Shown: positions 8,659 through 18,108, numbered from the stretch's first letter. The stretch is DNA of 64,000 bases from Erysipelotrichaceae bacterium (GCA_012513225.1 JAAZCQ010000024.1:33918-97917); one strand, 5' to 3'. Notes: generated by a model from the letters alone, not told the origin. Program-made: numbers and translations.

Positions 8659-9426
8659 TTAAAATTCCCTCCATAAATGATCTGCAACATCGGGATTTGC
8701 AACAAAATCAAAATTATCTGGATTATTTATAAATTGTGTATATATACGTTCTTTATTAGTAATATTAAATTCTGGATATTCTTTTGCTTTAACTTTAATT
8801 AAAGAACCATCTGAATAATTATCATTTTTAATCCATTCAATATCTCCATCTTTAACTATGGGATAAAACGCAATTCCTTTATGCTCTCTAACTTCCTTAT
8901 ATTCAAATTTATAATCAGAAACACTCCAAGAACCAAAAGCCATATTATTATTAATATCTGCGTTAATTGTTGCATGCACCCAATTTGGAGGCACTATTAC
9001 AACATCATTTTCTTCTGCATAAACTGCATAACATCTTCCAGCATCATCACTTCCACTTTCTTGCATATATATAATTGCCTTCCCTAGTAAAATTTCATAA
9101 ACTTCACAAGTACTTTTATTTGAAAATTTTGATATCGCATGTATATGCCCTTGAGACCTTATTGGTTCATTTCCAATTTGCCCCTTATTATAAACAACAA
9201 TAGCGTAAACTGCATTTTTTTCTTCAATAATTTGTTTGTCTTTTTTATCACCAACATGCATTGCAATTCCATACAAGACATCTGGTCCTTTCGCATTATA
9301 ATCTAGTAAAGATTCTCTAATGTCATCTAATCTTCTTTTTTCAATAACTGGACCAAAAGTATTCTCTCCGTATATTAATTCTAAATTCTTTGTATCTATT
9401 TTTACATCAAATCCTGGATTACTCAT
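8659..9426 (-). CDS. Cupin-type glucose-6-phosphate isomerase family protein (first copy)
   Basis: The 255-residue protein has RSQGHIHAIS, then an acidic CEVYEILLGKA, and IVPPNWVHATIN, giving the His-x-His/Glu/His metal set of the GPI cupin family. It is longer than the second copy, with extra sequence on both sides of the cupin. GGAGG lies 8 bases before the ATG at 9426. It is the first gene of the operon. Two divergent copies side by side suggest a heteromer or two related substrates; this is inference. Confidence 0.72.
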   Translation of the reverse strand: MSNPGFDVKIDTKNLELIYGENTFGPVIEKRRLDDIRESLLDYNAKGPDVLYGIAMHVGDKKDKQIIEEKNAVYAIVVYNKGQIGNEPIRSQGHIHAISKFSNKSTCEVYEILLGKAIIYMQESGSDDAGRCYAVYAEENDVVIVPPNWVHATINADINNNMAFGSWSVSDYKFEYKEVREHKGIAFYPIVKDGDIEWIKNDNYSDGSLIKVKAKEYPEFNITNKERIYTQFINNPDNFDFVANPDVADHLWREF

Positions 9427-9545
9427 AAACACCTCCATATGTTATATCATTATAACTTATATCTTAAAAATATAAAAGTTTTATGAAGTAAAACTTAGAA
9501 TATTATATATATTTATAATAAAATTGCTCAAAATAAAAAAGGCAA

Positions 9546-10259
9546 TTATGCCTTATTTTTTGTAAAATCAACTAATTCTTTTAAAGTTCCTTTAAATAGT
9601 ACATCTTCAATCTCTTTATTATTTCTATTTATTAAATTATCAGTAACAATACAAATATCAATTCCTAAATTTTTAGCAATAAAATCTTCATCCATATCAT
9701 TGCCAATCATAATACACTCTTCAGCTTTTAAATTAAATTTATCTAAAATCTCTTGATAATACATTGTATTAGGTTTGCAATAACTATAATTTTCATATGT
9801 AGTTATTTCTTTAAAAACTTTAGGATCTAAGCCAGCCCATTTTACTCTTTTATGTGTAGCAATACTTGGAAACATTGGATTAGTTGCAACAATTATGTCA
9901 TGACCTTTTTCAAGTAAATTATCAATTAACTCTTTAGCATATGGAGTCTTAGATGTAGCATTTTTTGTAATATCAAAATCTAATTTATAAAATTCATCAA
10001 AAAAATCAAAAGTTTCTTCTTTTGTAAATCCTGATAAACTCTCAAAAACATTCCAAAATTTATCCTCATTACTCATAGAACCATCATTTTCAATCATAGC
10101 ACCTGTACTCTTAAATAGTGCATCTTTAAAATTATCAACTTTGAATTCTTCATTAAATTTTTTAATAATAGTACCAAAATAATATTTTGCAAAAAGCTCA
10201 AGATCCATATGTAGTAAAGTACCATCTAAGTCAATTAATATAGTTTTCATTTTACTCAT
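9546..10259 (-). CDS. HAD-family hydrolase (YjjG-like cap)
   Basis: The 237-residue protein has motif I LIDLDGTLLHMD, motif II IVATNP and motif IV MIGNDMDEDFIA, with a helical cap inserted after motif I (subclass I). Nucleotide or sugar monophosphate phosphatase activity is typical of the family. It overlaps the cyclophilin stop by 8 bases and is co-transcribed with it. A later ATG at 10250 (MKTILIDLDG) is a possible alternative start. Confidence 0.82.
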   Translation of the reverse strand: MSKMKTILIDLDGTLLHMDLELFAKYYFGTIIKKFNEEFKVDNFKDALFKSTGAMIENDGSMSNEDKFWNVFESLSGFTKEETFDFFDEFYKLDFDITKNATSKTPYAKELIDNLLEKGHDIIVATNPMFPSIATHKRVKWAGLDPKVFKEITTYENYSYCKPNTMYYQEILDKFNLKAEECIMIGNDMDEDFIAKNLGIDICIVTDNLINRNNKEIEDVLFKGTLKELVDFTKNKA

Positions 10260-10692
10260 TTGTAATTTCCACCTTTTTCATGACATCATGATTTTTCATG
10301 TTTAATACCGCTTCCAAATTATCTGTGACTTGTCCAAAAACAGTATGAACTCCATCTAAATGAGGTTGTGGTAAATGACAAATAAAGAACTGACAACACC
10401 CTGTATCTTTACCTGCATGAGCCATACTTAAAGTACCCGCAATATGCTTATGCACATTTTTTTCAGTTTCACATGGAATAGTATATCCTAATCCTCCAGT
10501 ACCAGTACCATAGGGACATCCACCTTGAGATACAAATCCAGGTATTACCCTATGAAATGTTTTCCCATCATAGTATCCTTCATTTATTAATTTAACAAAG
10601 TTATCAACTGTTATAGGTGCTTCTTCTGGATATAGTTCAAACAATATTTCTTCACCATTTTCCATTGTAATTTTTCCGTTTATTAATTTCAT
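10252..10692 (-). CDS. ppiB: Peptidyl-prolyl cis-trans isomerase, cyclophilin type
   Basis: The 146-residue protein has FHRVIPGFVSQGG and the catalytic-core FFICHLPQPHLDGVHTVFGQV, typical of single-domain cytoplasmic cyclophilins that speed prolyl bond isomerisation during folding. It has no signal peptide. FGQV in place of the common FGKV is ordinary family variation. It is first in a two-gene unit with the HAD hydrolase. Confidence 0.93.
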   Translation of the reverse strand: MKLINGKITMENGEEILFELYPEEAPITVDNFVKLINEGYYDGKTFHRVIPGFVSQGGCPYGTGTGGLGYTIPCETEKNVHKHIAGTLSMAHAGKDTGCCQFFICHLPQPHLDGVHTVFGQVTDNLEAVLNMKNHDVMKKVEITNE

Positions 10693-10774
10693 GTAATCTC
10701 TCCTATTCTTTACATAATATCAAATTTAATAAATAAATGTATTAAAGTATTATAACAAAAATTAAAGCAATAAT

Positions 10775-10803
10775 AAAAGCTCATATTTTTGATATGAGCT
10801 TTT
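10775..10803 (-). terminator. Terminator after the TetR/coiled-coil operon
   Basis: Perfect 12-bp inverted repeat AAAAGCTCATAT / ATATGAGCTTTT around a 5-base loop, T-rich on the minus strand, 10 bases past the stop of the 10813-11118 gene. Confidence 0.85.
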
Positions 10804-10812
10804 AGCATTACT

Positions 10813-11118
10813 TTAATCTAAATCATCTAATTGTTTTTTTAGCAACTCTACTACTTTTAAATTAGCTTTAATAGAATCTACAATTATATCAACTTGTGTC
10901 ATTGATTCATTATTTTCTAGATTGTTATAATATGCTTTTCCAAGTTTTGTGTAATTTTGTCTTATTTTTCTTTCATGATTTCCTATTTGTGATTTTATAT
11001 CTAATTTTTTTGATTCTTTATCAATTTTTTCGCCTAATTTATTTAGATTTTTTTCTACATCTTTTACAACATCACTAACTACATCTTCTAAATCTTTAAA
11101 TATATCACTCATCTTCAT
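10813..11118 (-). CDS. Small coiled-coil protein, unknown function
   Basis: The 101-residue, Lys/Asp/Glu-rich protein has heptad-like spacing over residues 5-45 and 75-100, so a helical coiled coil is likely. There is no membrane segment or signal. It overlaps the end of the TetR gene by 14 bases, so it is probably the regulator's co-transcribed partner. A start at the next Met (11112) is possible. I recognise no family. Confidence 0.6.
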   Translation of the reverse strand: MKMSDIFKDLEDVVSDVVKDVEKNLNKLGEKIDKESKKLDIKSQIGNHERKIRQNYTKLGKAYYNNLENNESMTQVDIIVDSIKANLKVVELLKKQLDDLD

Positions 11119-11674
11119 TCTCCTTCTTTAGTACATTAGAAATAATTTCTTTTATTTGTTCCATATCATCTAAACCTTGTTCAATTAAATCACTTATCCC
11201 TGCAACAATTACTTTTGCATAATATTCAGGACTTTTTATGTTTAATTTTTCATCTTCAATTCCTTTATTTATAATCTTTGTAAGTTCTTCACTCGCTGTT
11301 TTTTTAGTTTCTTCAAGAGTTTTTGTTGTAATCTGAATTATATCCTTTGAGTTTTCTTCATTACCCCATTTTTTCCAAATATCTTTAAATCCACTACTAC
11401 ATGTTTCAACAAAATCATCAAGTTGTTTCTCAAAATCAGCTTCTTCTATATTATCTTCAAAATATCTTTTAAAATCTTTATTATATTTTTTTACTATTTC
11501 ATCAATAACATCATCTTTTGATTTAAAGTAATAATAGAATAACCCTTGGGCAACATTTAATTCTTTTACTATTGCGCTTACTGCTGTTTTACCTATACCA
11601 TTTTCTGAAAATAGTTTTTCAGCAACTTCAACTATTTCACTTTTTCTTTCTTCACTATCCTTAGTTACACGCAT
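11105..11674 (-). CDS. TetR/AcrR-family transcriptional regulator
   Basis: The 189-residue protein has an N-terminal helix-turn-helix (about 10-58, GKTAVSAIVKELNVAQGLFYYYFKSKDDV, shown here as consecutive fragments GKTAVSAIVKEL and NVAQGLFYYYFKS) and a helical ligand domain. TetR proteins are mostly repressors of their own operon. AGGAGGT precedes the ATG. The promoter spacer holds a GTCA-rich repeat that is a good candidate operator. No exporter gene is adjacent, so the target is unclear beyond autoregulation. Confidence 0.88.
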   Translation of the reverse strand: MRVTKDSEERKSEIVEVAEKLFSENGIGKTAVSAIVKELNVAQGLFYYYFKSKDDVIDEIVKKYNKDFKRYFEDNIEEADFEKQLDDFVETCSSGFKDIWKKWGNEENSKDIIQITTKTLEETKKTASEELTKIINKGIEDEKLNIKSPEYYAKVIVAGISDLIEQGLDDMEQIKEIISNVLKKENEDE

Positions 11675-11692
11675 ATATTACCTCCTGAAATT

Positions 11693-11721
11693 AATATATC
11701 AAATGACTGACTGACTGTCAA
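11693..11721 (-). promoter_or_regulatory. Promoter and probable autoregulatory operator of the TetR gene
   Basis: Minus strand TTGACA (11716-11721), 17 bases, TATATT (11693-11698). The spacer from the -35 inward repeats GTCA three times; on the plus strand TGACTGTCA forms a small palindrome. Binding there would block RNA polymerase. Confidence 0.7.
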
Positions 11722-11733
11722 TCATATATTATT

Positions 11734-11763
11734 TTGTTAATTTTATTTTTTTTAAGTTATTAT
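11734..11763 (+). promoter_or_regulatory. Promoter of a probably leaderless rRNA methyltransferase gene
   Basis: TTGTTA (11734-11739), 18 bases, TATTAT (11758-11763). The ATG at 11770 follows the -10 by exactly 6 bases, so the start point falls at or next to the start codon. Confidence 0.5.
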
Positions 11764-11769
11764 ATTAGT

Positions 11770-12546
11770 ATGATATTATTATGTCCTATATGTAAAAAAG
11801 AATTATTACTTTACTCTAAATCTTATAAATGTTTAAATAATCATAATTTTGATTTGTCAAAATATGGATATCTTAATTTAAGCTTAAATAAGTTTAAATC
11901 TGGAGATAATAAAGAAATGATTAAATCAAGAACTTTATTTCTTGAAGGTAATTATTACTTACCTTTAAAAAACAAATTAAATGAAATTATACAATCTTTT
12001 AATTTAAACTCTTTACTTGATTTAGCTTGTGGAGAAGGCTATTACACAAAATCATTTAATATAAAAGAGAAATATGGAATAGATTTATCAAAAGAAGGAA
12101 TAATTCATGCAAGTAAAAATGATAAGTCTACAAAATATATTATTTCTTCAATATTTGATTTACCATTTTTAAATAATTCTTTTGATATTATAACTACTAT
12201 ATTTGCACCTATTTCTGACTTAGAAATTCAAAGAGTTTTAAAAAAGAATGGATTTTTTATTTTAGTTACTCCAGGAGAAAAACATCTTTTTGAATTAAAA
12301 GAAATAATATATGATGATATTTATTTAAATCCTGAAACAAATATAGATATTAATGGCTTAAGATTAATTAAACAAGAAAAACTAGAATTTAATTTTACAT
12401 TAAATTCTAATGAGCTTATTAAAAGCCTTTTTACAATGACACCTTATTACTATAAAACAAGTAAAAAAGATGCTTCTAAATTAGATAGCATTGATTATTT
12501 ATCAATACAAGCATCTTTTATAATACAAATATTTAAACATATTTAA
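11770..12546 (+). CDS. 23S rRNA (guanine-N1)-methyltransferase, RlmA family
   Basis: The 258-residue protein has an N-terminal zinc ribbon with CPICKKE at the start and a second Cys/His pair in KCLNNHNFD. NLSLNKFKSGD is typical of RlmA. The SAM-binding motif is LLDLACGEGYYT (about residues 85-96). RlmA proteins methylate N1 of G745 or G748 in helix 35 of 23S rRNA; which one is not evident here. I chose the ATG at 11770 because the zinc ribbon begins there; the longer frame would add 12 hydrophobic residues encoded by promoter DNA. No Shine-Dalgarno is present. Confidence 0.82.
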   Translation: MILLCPICKKELLLYSKSYKCLNNHNFDLSKYGYLNLSLNKFKSGDNKEMIKSRTLFLEGNYYLPLKNKLNEIIQSFNLNSLLDLACGEGYYTKSFNIKEKYGIDLSKEGIIHASKNDKSTKYIISSIFDLPFLNNSFDIITTIFAPISDLEIQRVLKKNGFFILVTPGEKHLFELKEIIYDDIYLNPETNIDINGLRLIKQEKLEFNFTLNSNELIKSLFTMTPYYYKTSKKDASKLDSIDYLSIQASFIIQIFKHI

Positions 12547-13118
12547 ATATATAATTTATTTTTTAAAATATATTCTAATACTTCAGGCTCAACCAAATCA
12601 CTATATCTTAATCTTTTTAAATCATTTCTAATCTTAGTAGAAGAAATATCTTGAGGATGAATATTAGTAAAAACTATATTATCTAAATATTCTTGAAATT
12701 CATCTTGTAAATATTGAATATCTATATCATCTCTATCTACAACTAATAATTGATAAGTTTTAAGAATATATTCATAATTTCTCCAATTCTTAAAATTTTT
12801 TAAATTATCAAATCCTAGCACAAAAGATATGATTGAATTTGGATAAATTTTTTTAAAATGATCTAGAGTTTGATATGTATATTTTAATTCACCGTGAAGT
12901 TCATAATCACTTTCCTCAAGTCTTTCATCATACTCACAATAAATTTTAAGCATATTTAATCTATGCTTATTTTCAATTAAGTTTTCTTTGTTATATTTAC
13001 TTCCAGTAGGAACAAATATAACTTTATCTACATATTTGTTATTTACAAGACTTAGTGCAATTTGTTTATGCATAATATGAGGTGGATTAAAACTCCCTCC
13101 AAAAATAGCTATTTTCAT
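12543..13118 (-). CDS. nadD: Nicotinate-nucleotide adenylyltransferase
   Basis: The 191-residue protein has GGSFNPPHIMHK (nucleotidyltransferase HxGH-type site) at the N-terminus and SSTKIRNDL near the C-terminus, both diagnostic of NadD. It adenylates nicotinate mononucleotide to deamido-NAD. Its ATG overlaps the nadE stop by 4 bases, and it is the last gene of the NAD operon. It converges with the methyltransferase gene, overlapping it by 4 bases. Confidence 0.93.
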   Translation of the reverse strand: MKIAIFGGSFNPPHIMHKQIALSLVNNKYVDKVIFVPTGSKYNKENLIENKHRLNMLKIYCEYDERLEESDYELHGELKYTYQTLDHFKKIYPNSIISFVLGFDNLKNFKNWRNYEYILKTYQLLVVDRDDIDIQYLQDEFQEYLDNIVFTNIHPQDISSTKIRNDLKRLRYSDLVEPEVLEYILKNKLYI

Positions 13119-15031
13119 AATTTTATATTTTCCAAGTCCTTAATCCAAATATTACTTGAAGCATCAGAAGGCATTTTTAAATCCCCTCTAGGAGAAAGAG
13201 AAACACTTCCTACCTTAACTCCATCTGGCATGCAACTTCTTTTAAATTGTTGAGAAAAGAATCTGCGTATAAAGACATTTAACCATTTTAATATTTCTGC
13301 ATCACTATATTCATCACTAAAGGTTACTTTAGCAATTTCAAATATTTTACTTGGCTTAAATTTATTTCTTAAAAAATGATATAAAAAGAAATCATGAAGG
13401 ATATATGGACCAACCTTATCCTCAGTTTTTTGTATAATGTCTCCTTTTTCATCTGGAGGTAATAATTCAGGAGAAATAGGTGTATCTAAGATATCTTTTA
13501 ATACTTCATAACTATTTTTATCATTATCTTTTACATATGCAACCAAATGTCTTACAAGTGTTTTAGGAATAGATGTATTTACTGCATACATACTCATATG
13601 ATCACCATTATATGTGCACCATCCAAGTGCTAATTCACTTAAATCACCAGTTCCTATTACAAGTGCATTTTCTTTATTTGCAATATCCATTAATATCTGA
13701 GTTCTCTCCCTAGCTTGTACATTTTCATAGGTCACATCAAAAATGCTAGGGTCATGATTTATATCTTTAAAATGAATTAAACATGATTCTTTAATATCAA
13801 TCTCTTTAAGAGTAACTCCATAAGCTTTCGCAAGTTTATAGGCATTATTATAAGTTCTACTAGTAGTTCCAAAGCCAGGCATTGTTATTGCGATAATATT
13901 TGAATTATCAATATTTAATTTTTCATTAGCTTTTATTATTACTAAAAAAGCTAACGTAGAATCTAATCCACCAGATAATCCAATTACAGTCTTTTTTATA
14001 TTTGTATGCTTCATACGCTTTGCAAGAGCACTACTTTGTATATTTAATATTTCTTCACATCTTTGAGCCCTTTTATTCTCATCTTTTACTACAAAAGGTG
14101 TTTTTTTATATTTTCTTGAAAGTGTTTGATTCTTATTTGAAATATTAACATCTATATAACGATATTCTTCATAATCAATTTTCAAATAATTTGTATCCAT
14201 TAATCTATCACTATTTAATTTTTCAATATCAATATCTGTATAAATTAATTGTTCATTAAAGCTAAATCTTTCACCCTCTTTAATTAATCTTCCATTTTCA
14301 TAAATTATAATTGAGCCTCCAAAAACTAAATCTGTGCTACTTTCATTTATATTACTAGATGTATATATATAAGCACTCTTTGTTTTTATAGATTGAACCT
14401 TAATTAAATCATGCATATATTGATGCTTAGACACTAATTCATTACTTGCAGATAAATTGAAAATAATGTTTGCACCATTACTACAATGTTTACTACTTAT
14501 AGGGTTTATTCCCCATAAATCTTCACAAATTTCTATCCCAAAAATAATCTTTTCACTTTTAAAAAGAATATTATTTCCACATGGAACATTTTTATTAAAT
14601 AATTCAAGAGTATTATTTTCTAAATCCTTACAACTATGAAACCATCTTTTTTCATTGAATTCATTATTATTTGGTATATATGTTTTAGGTATAACACCTA
14701 ATACTTCTCCTTTATTTATTACAATTGCACAATTATATAATCCAGCTTCAATAACTAATGGTGCACCAATTATAAAAATAATATCTTTATGATTTGAATA
14801 TTCTACAAGTTCTTCAATACTATCTAAACTAGATTTTATTAGCGCATCTTGATAAAACATATCTGCACAAGTATATCCAGTTATTGATAATTCACTAAAG
14901 CTTAAAATATCAACTTTTGATTCAACAGCTTTATCAATCATTTTAATTATTTCATTACAATTATATAAAGTGTCACAAACATTTAAAGAAGTATTGGCCC
15001 CAGCTACTCTAACATATCCAAATTTTTTCAT
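13115..15031 (-). CDS. nadE: Glutamine-dependent NAD+ synthetase
   Basis: The 638-residue two-domain enzyme has an N-terminal nitrilase-type glutaminase (SFSELSITGY with Glu, PKTYIPN with Lys, GIEICEDLWG with the nucleophile Cys). Its C-terminal PP-loop synthetase has GLSGGLDST. It amidates deamido-NAD to NAD using glutamine. It ends DLKMPSDASSNIW, typical of this long form. ATG at 15031 with AGGG 8 bases before it is preferred to an upstream TTG that would overlap pncB. It is part of the pncB-nadE-nadD operon. Confidence 0.95.
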   Translation of the reverse strand: MKKFGYVRVAGANTSLNVCDTLYNCNEIIKMIDKAVESKVDILSFSELSITGYTCADMFYQDALIKSSLDSIEELVEYSNHKDIIFIIGAPLVIEAGLYNCAIVINKGEVLGVIPKTYIPNNNEFNEKRWFHSCKDLENNTLELFNKNVPCGNNILFKSEKIIFGIEICEDLWGINPISSKHCSNGANIIFNLSASNELVSKHQYMHDLIKVQSIKTKSAYIYTSSNINESSTDLVFGGSIIIYENGRLIKEGERFSFNEQLIYTDIDIEKLNSDRLMDTNYLKIDYEEYRYIDVNISNKNQTLSRKYKKTPFVVKDENKRAQRCEEILNIQSSALAKRMKHTNIKKTVIGLSGGLDSTLAFLVIIKANEKLNIDNSNIIAITMPGFGTTSRTYNNAYKLAKAYGVTLKEIDIKESCLIHFKDINHDPSIFDVTYENVQARERTQILMDIANKENALVIGTGDLSELALGWCTYNGDHMSMYAVNTSIPKTLVRHLVAYVKDNDKNSYEVLKDILDTPISPELLPPDEKGDIIQKTEDKVGPYILHDFFLYHFLRNKFKPSKIFEIAKVTFSDEYSDAEILKWLNVFIRRFFSQQFKRSCMPDGVKVGSVSLSPRGDLKMPSDASSNIWIKDLENIKL

Positions 15032-15035
15032 ATTA

Positions 15036-16475
15036 TTATCCCTCAAACTGTTTTTTATGTTCTAATATTAAATCTTTCTTTAAATCTATTAATCTTTGAG
15101 TTTGATCCACATAATATTTATGTGGATATTCTAAACGTTTTACTTCAGGGTACATACTAGCCATTTGAGAATTACAATATTTTTGTTTTTCTCTTATATC
15201 AGGATCCTCATATACTAATTTCCCATTTATAAATAACGGAACTTGTAATTCTTTAAAAGTATAATTTGTAATTGTTGTCGTATTAAATTCATTTAAAGGG
15301 TCTATTAAAGTAAATTCTTCACTTGGTATAACCTCATCATGTAAAGCCATAACATCACCAAGGGCATATCCTGTTTCTTTATCATAAAATCTATATAACT
15401 TTTTATAGCCAGGATTTACAATTTTTAAAGCTTCATTACTTATTTTTATTCTAGGTACTATTTCTTGATTTTCTTCTATAGCTACTAGCTTATACACAAC
15501 TCCTACTCTAGCTTTTGGTGCAACAATATTATCTCCTGCACCAACTGAATCAAACTTAGCATTTTGAACTAATAAAGAAGTTAAAGTATAAGGATCAATT
15601 GAATTAGATAATACAATTTTTGTATCTTCCATTCCTTCTTCATCCAGTATTTTTCTAACCTGTTTAGATAAGTAAGATAAATCCCCACTATCAATTCTAA
15701 CTGATTTTAATCTATATCCATTTGGTATTAAAAAATCTTTTGTAACCTTAATAGAATTTACGATACCACTTTTAATTGTGTCATATGTATCTATTAAAAA
15801 GTTTGCATCATCAGGAAAAGACTTTGCATATTTCATAAATGCGTCATATTCTTCATCTTCAGCAGAAATCATTGAATGCGCCATAGTTCCCATAACTGGA
15901 ATATCATAGATTTTACCTGCCATTACATTAGATGTACCAACACATCCTGCTATAAAAGCACATTTACTAGCCAAAACTGCAGCCTCTGGTCCATCTGCAC
16001 GTCTAGCCCCAAATTCCATTATCGGTTTTCCATTAGAAGCTTCTACTAATCTTCTTGCAGCAGTAGTATATTTTATACAACTATTTAAATAAGATAATAT
16101 TGTAGTTTCTATAATCTGTGCTTCTATTAAACTCGCTCTAACAGTAATTAATATTTCATTACCAAACACTACAGTTCCATCTGGAACAATCCATACATCT
16201 CCATTAAATTTAAATTTACTTAAATAATCTAAAAAATCTTCAGTAAACTTGTTTGTACTTCTTAAATATTCAATATCATCATTATCAAAATTAATATTTT
16301 GAATATAATCTATTATATTATCTACACCAGACATTATTGCATATCCACTCTCAAGAGGAAGAACCCTAAAAAAACCATCAAAATACACTATTTTATCAAA
16401 TGCTTTATCGTCAAAATAAGTTTGAGCCATAGTTATTTCATATAAATCAGTCATCATCGTTTTATTTAATTTCAT
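15036..16475 (-). CDS. pncB: Nicotinate phosphoribosyltransferase
   Basis: The 479-residue enzyme opens with TMMTDLYEITMAQTYFD, a signature of this family. It has EFGARRADGPEAA, GTMAHSMISA and VRIDSGDLSYLSKQVRK in the catalytic barrel. It makes nicotinate mononucleotide from nicotinate and PRPP, with ATP stimulation in the family. It is followed 4 bases later by nadE. With nadE and nadD it completes the Preiss-Handler salvage route. Confidence 0.95.
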   Translation of the reverse strand: MKLNKTMMTDLYEITMAQTYFDDKAFDKIVYFDGFFRVLPLESGYAIMSGVDNIIDYIQNINFDNDDIEYLRSTNKFTEDFLDYLSKFKFNGDVWIVPDGTVVFGNEILITVRASLIEAQIIETTILSYLNSCIKYTTAARRLVEASNGKPIMEFGARRADGPEAAVLASKCAFIAGCVGTSNVMAGKIYDIPVMGTMAHSMISAEDEEYDAFMKYAKSFPDDANFLIDTYDTIKSGIVNSIKVTKDFLIPNGYRLKSVRIDSGDLSYLSKQVRKILDEEGMEDTKIVLSNSIDPYTLTSLLVQNAKFDSVGAGDNIVAPKARVGVVYKLVAIEENQEIVPRIKISNEALKIVNPGYKKLYRFYDKETGYALGDVMALHDEVIPSEEFTLIDPLNEFNTTTITNYTFKELQVPLFINGKLVYEDPDIREKQKYCNSQMASMYPEVKRLEYPHKYYVDQTQRLIDLKKDLILEHKKQFEG

Positions 16476-16478
16476 ACT

Positions 16479-17657
16479 TTACCCCCTAATATTCCCAGAT
16501 TTTATACACGCTTTTTTAACTGCTTCACTTACATATTTAACAACTCTTTCATCAAATGGTGATACAACTACATATTCTGGATTTAACTTCTCATCGCTAA
16601 TTAAATTTGCCAATGCTATACTTGCTGCAATTTTCGCATTATCATCAATCTTTGTAGCCTTAGCATCTAATGCTCCCCTAAATATTCCAGGAAAAGCTAG
16701 TAAATTATTAACTTGGTTAAAACTATCACTTCTCCCTGTACCCACAATATATGCTCCAGCACTTTTAGCATCTTCATAAGATATTTCAGGTTCAGGATTA
16801 GCCATCGCAAGAACAATGTTTTTTTCATTCATAGAACTAACCATTTCTTTACTAACTAAATTTTTAACACTTACTCCAATAAATATATCTGCATTTACCA
16901 TTGCTTCTTCAATACTATTATAATCTTTGTTATCTAAATTTACATAATTTAACAATTCTTTTTTATACTTATCATAACTTTGCATGTTTTGTTTTGAAAC
17001 AAAACCATTTTTGTCAAATGCATAAATATTTTTAAAACCGTAATTATGTATCATTTTTATAATTGCACTTCCTGCAGCACCAGTACCACTTATTACAACC
17101 TTACATTCTTCAGGCTTTTTTGATATAAGCTTCACACTATTTATTAAAGTTGCCAGTACCACTATTGCAGTACCTTGTTGATCATCATGAAATACTGGAA
17201 TATCCATTTCTTCCACTAATTTTCTTTCAATTTCTATACATCTTGGAGCACTTATATCTTCAAGATTAATTCCACCTAAATTAGGCTCTAAAGCCTTACA
17301 AATCGAAACAATTTCGTTAACATCATTTGTATTTAAGCATAATGGAATTGCATCTATATCCGCAAATTTCTTCATTAATACAGCTTTGCCTTCCATTACA
17401 GGTAAAGCAGCACTAGGACCAATATTTCCCAATCCTAAAACAGCGCTACCATCACTAATTATACCTACTGTATTCCCTTTATTTGTATAAACATATGCAT
17501 TTTCTTTATCATCATCAATCTTTAAACAACATGCCGCAACTCCAGGGGTATAAGCCAAAGCTAAATCTTCTTTTGTATCACAAGGAACTTTAACACTAAT
17601 TTCTAATTTACCTTGATGTTCTTTATGAAGCTCAAGTGACTTTTCATATACATCCAT
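16479..17657 (-). CDS. NAD(P)-dependent malic enzyme
   Basis: The 392-residue protein is the short bacterial type. It has AYTPGVAACC, the catalytic Lys region, HDDQQGTAIV (metal ligands) and GTGAAGSAI (Rossmann motif). It oxidatively decarboxylates malate to pyruvate. A GAGGGTG precedes the ATG. It lies 3 bases upstream of pncB in the same direction, so it is co-transcribed with NAD salvage. Cofactor preference cannot be decided from the sequence. Confidence 0.92.
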   Translation of the reverse strand: MDVYEKSLELHKEHQGKLEISVKVPCDTKEDLALAYTPGVAACCLKIDDDKENAYVYTNKGNTVGIISDGSAVLGLGNIGPSAALPVMEGKAVLMKKFADIDAIPLCLNTNDVNEIVSICKALEPNLGGINLEDISAPRCIEIERKLVEEMDIPVFHDDQQGTAIVVLATLINSVKLISKKPEECKVVISGTGAAGSAIIKMIHNYGFKNIYAFDKNGFVSKQNMQSYDKYKKELLNYVNLDNKDYNSIEEAMVNADIFIGVSVKNLVSKEMVSSMNEKNIVLAMANPEPEISYEDAKSAGAYIVGTGRSDSFNQVNNLLAFPGIFRGALDAKATKIDDNAKIAASIALANLISDEKLNPEYVVVSPFDERVVKYVSEAVKKACIKSGNIRG

Positions 17658-17691
17658 TTATTCACCCTCTTTTTATAAATCTGCATTCAAA

Positions 17692-18108
17692 TTATTCTTC
17701 TTTTAAATATGTTTTTTCATCTACACACTCTATATTATTTTCTTTTAACATCCTTGTAAATATTCCATCACCTTCAATAATTGTATGAGTAAAAGTACCA
17801 TCATAAATACCATTACATCCACAAGATGGACTATTAGCTTTTAATATTGCAAAATCCACACCATTTTCAATACATATTTCAAGTGCTTTTTGAGCTCCAA
17901 GATAAAATTCATTTGTAACATCAACATTATTAACTGTAATTACCCTATCGCTTATTATCTCGCAAGAATCCCTAGGAATACTTAATCCTCCCAATACTTC
18001 AGGACAAACACTAACTACATTATCTAACTCCAAAAGTTTTTCTTTTAAATTATTTTTCCCATCGTATTTACAATTTTCACCAAGTAAGCAAGCACTTATT
18101 ACTATCAT
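17692..18108 (-). CDS. DUF523 family protein
   Basis: The 138-residue protein has ISACLLGENCKYDG at the N-terminus and KANSPSCGCNGIYDGTF, the conserved Cys-rich pattern of DUF523. This suggests metal or Fe-S binding; the function is unknown. It lies 34 bases upstream of the malic enzyme gene and may head the NAD operon. AAGGA lies 9 bases before the ATG. Confidence 0.85.
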   Translation of the reverse strand: MIVISACLLGENCKYDGKNNLKEKLLELDNVVSVCPEVLGGLSIPRDSCEIISDRVITVNNVDVTNEFYLGAQKALEICIENGVDFAILKANSPSCGCNGIYDGTFTHTIIEGDGIFTRMLKENNIECVDEKTYLKEE

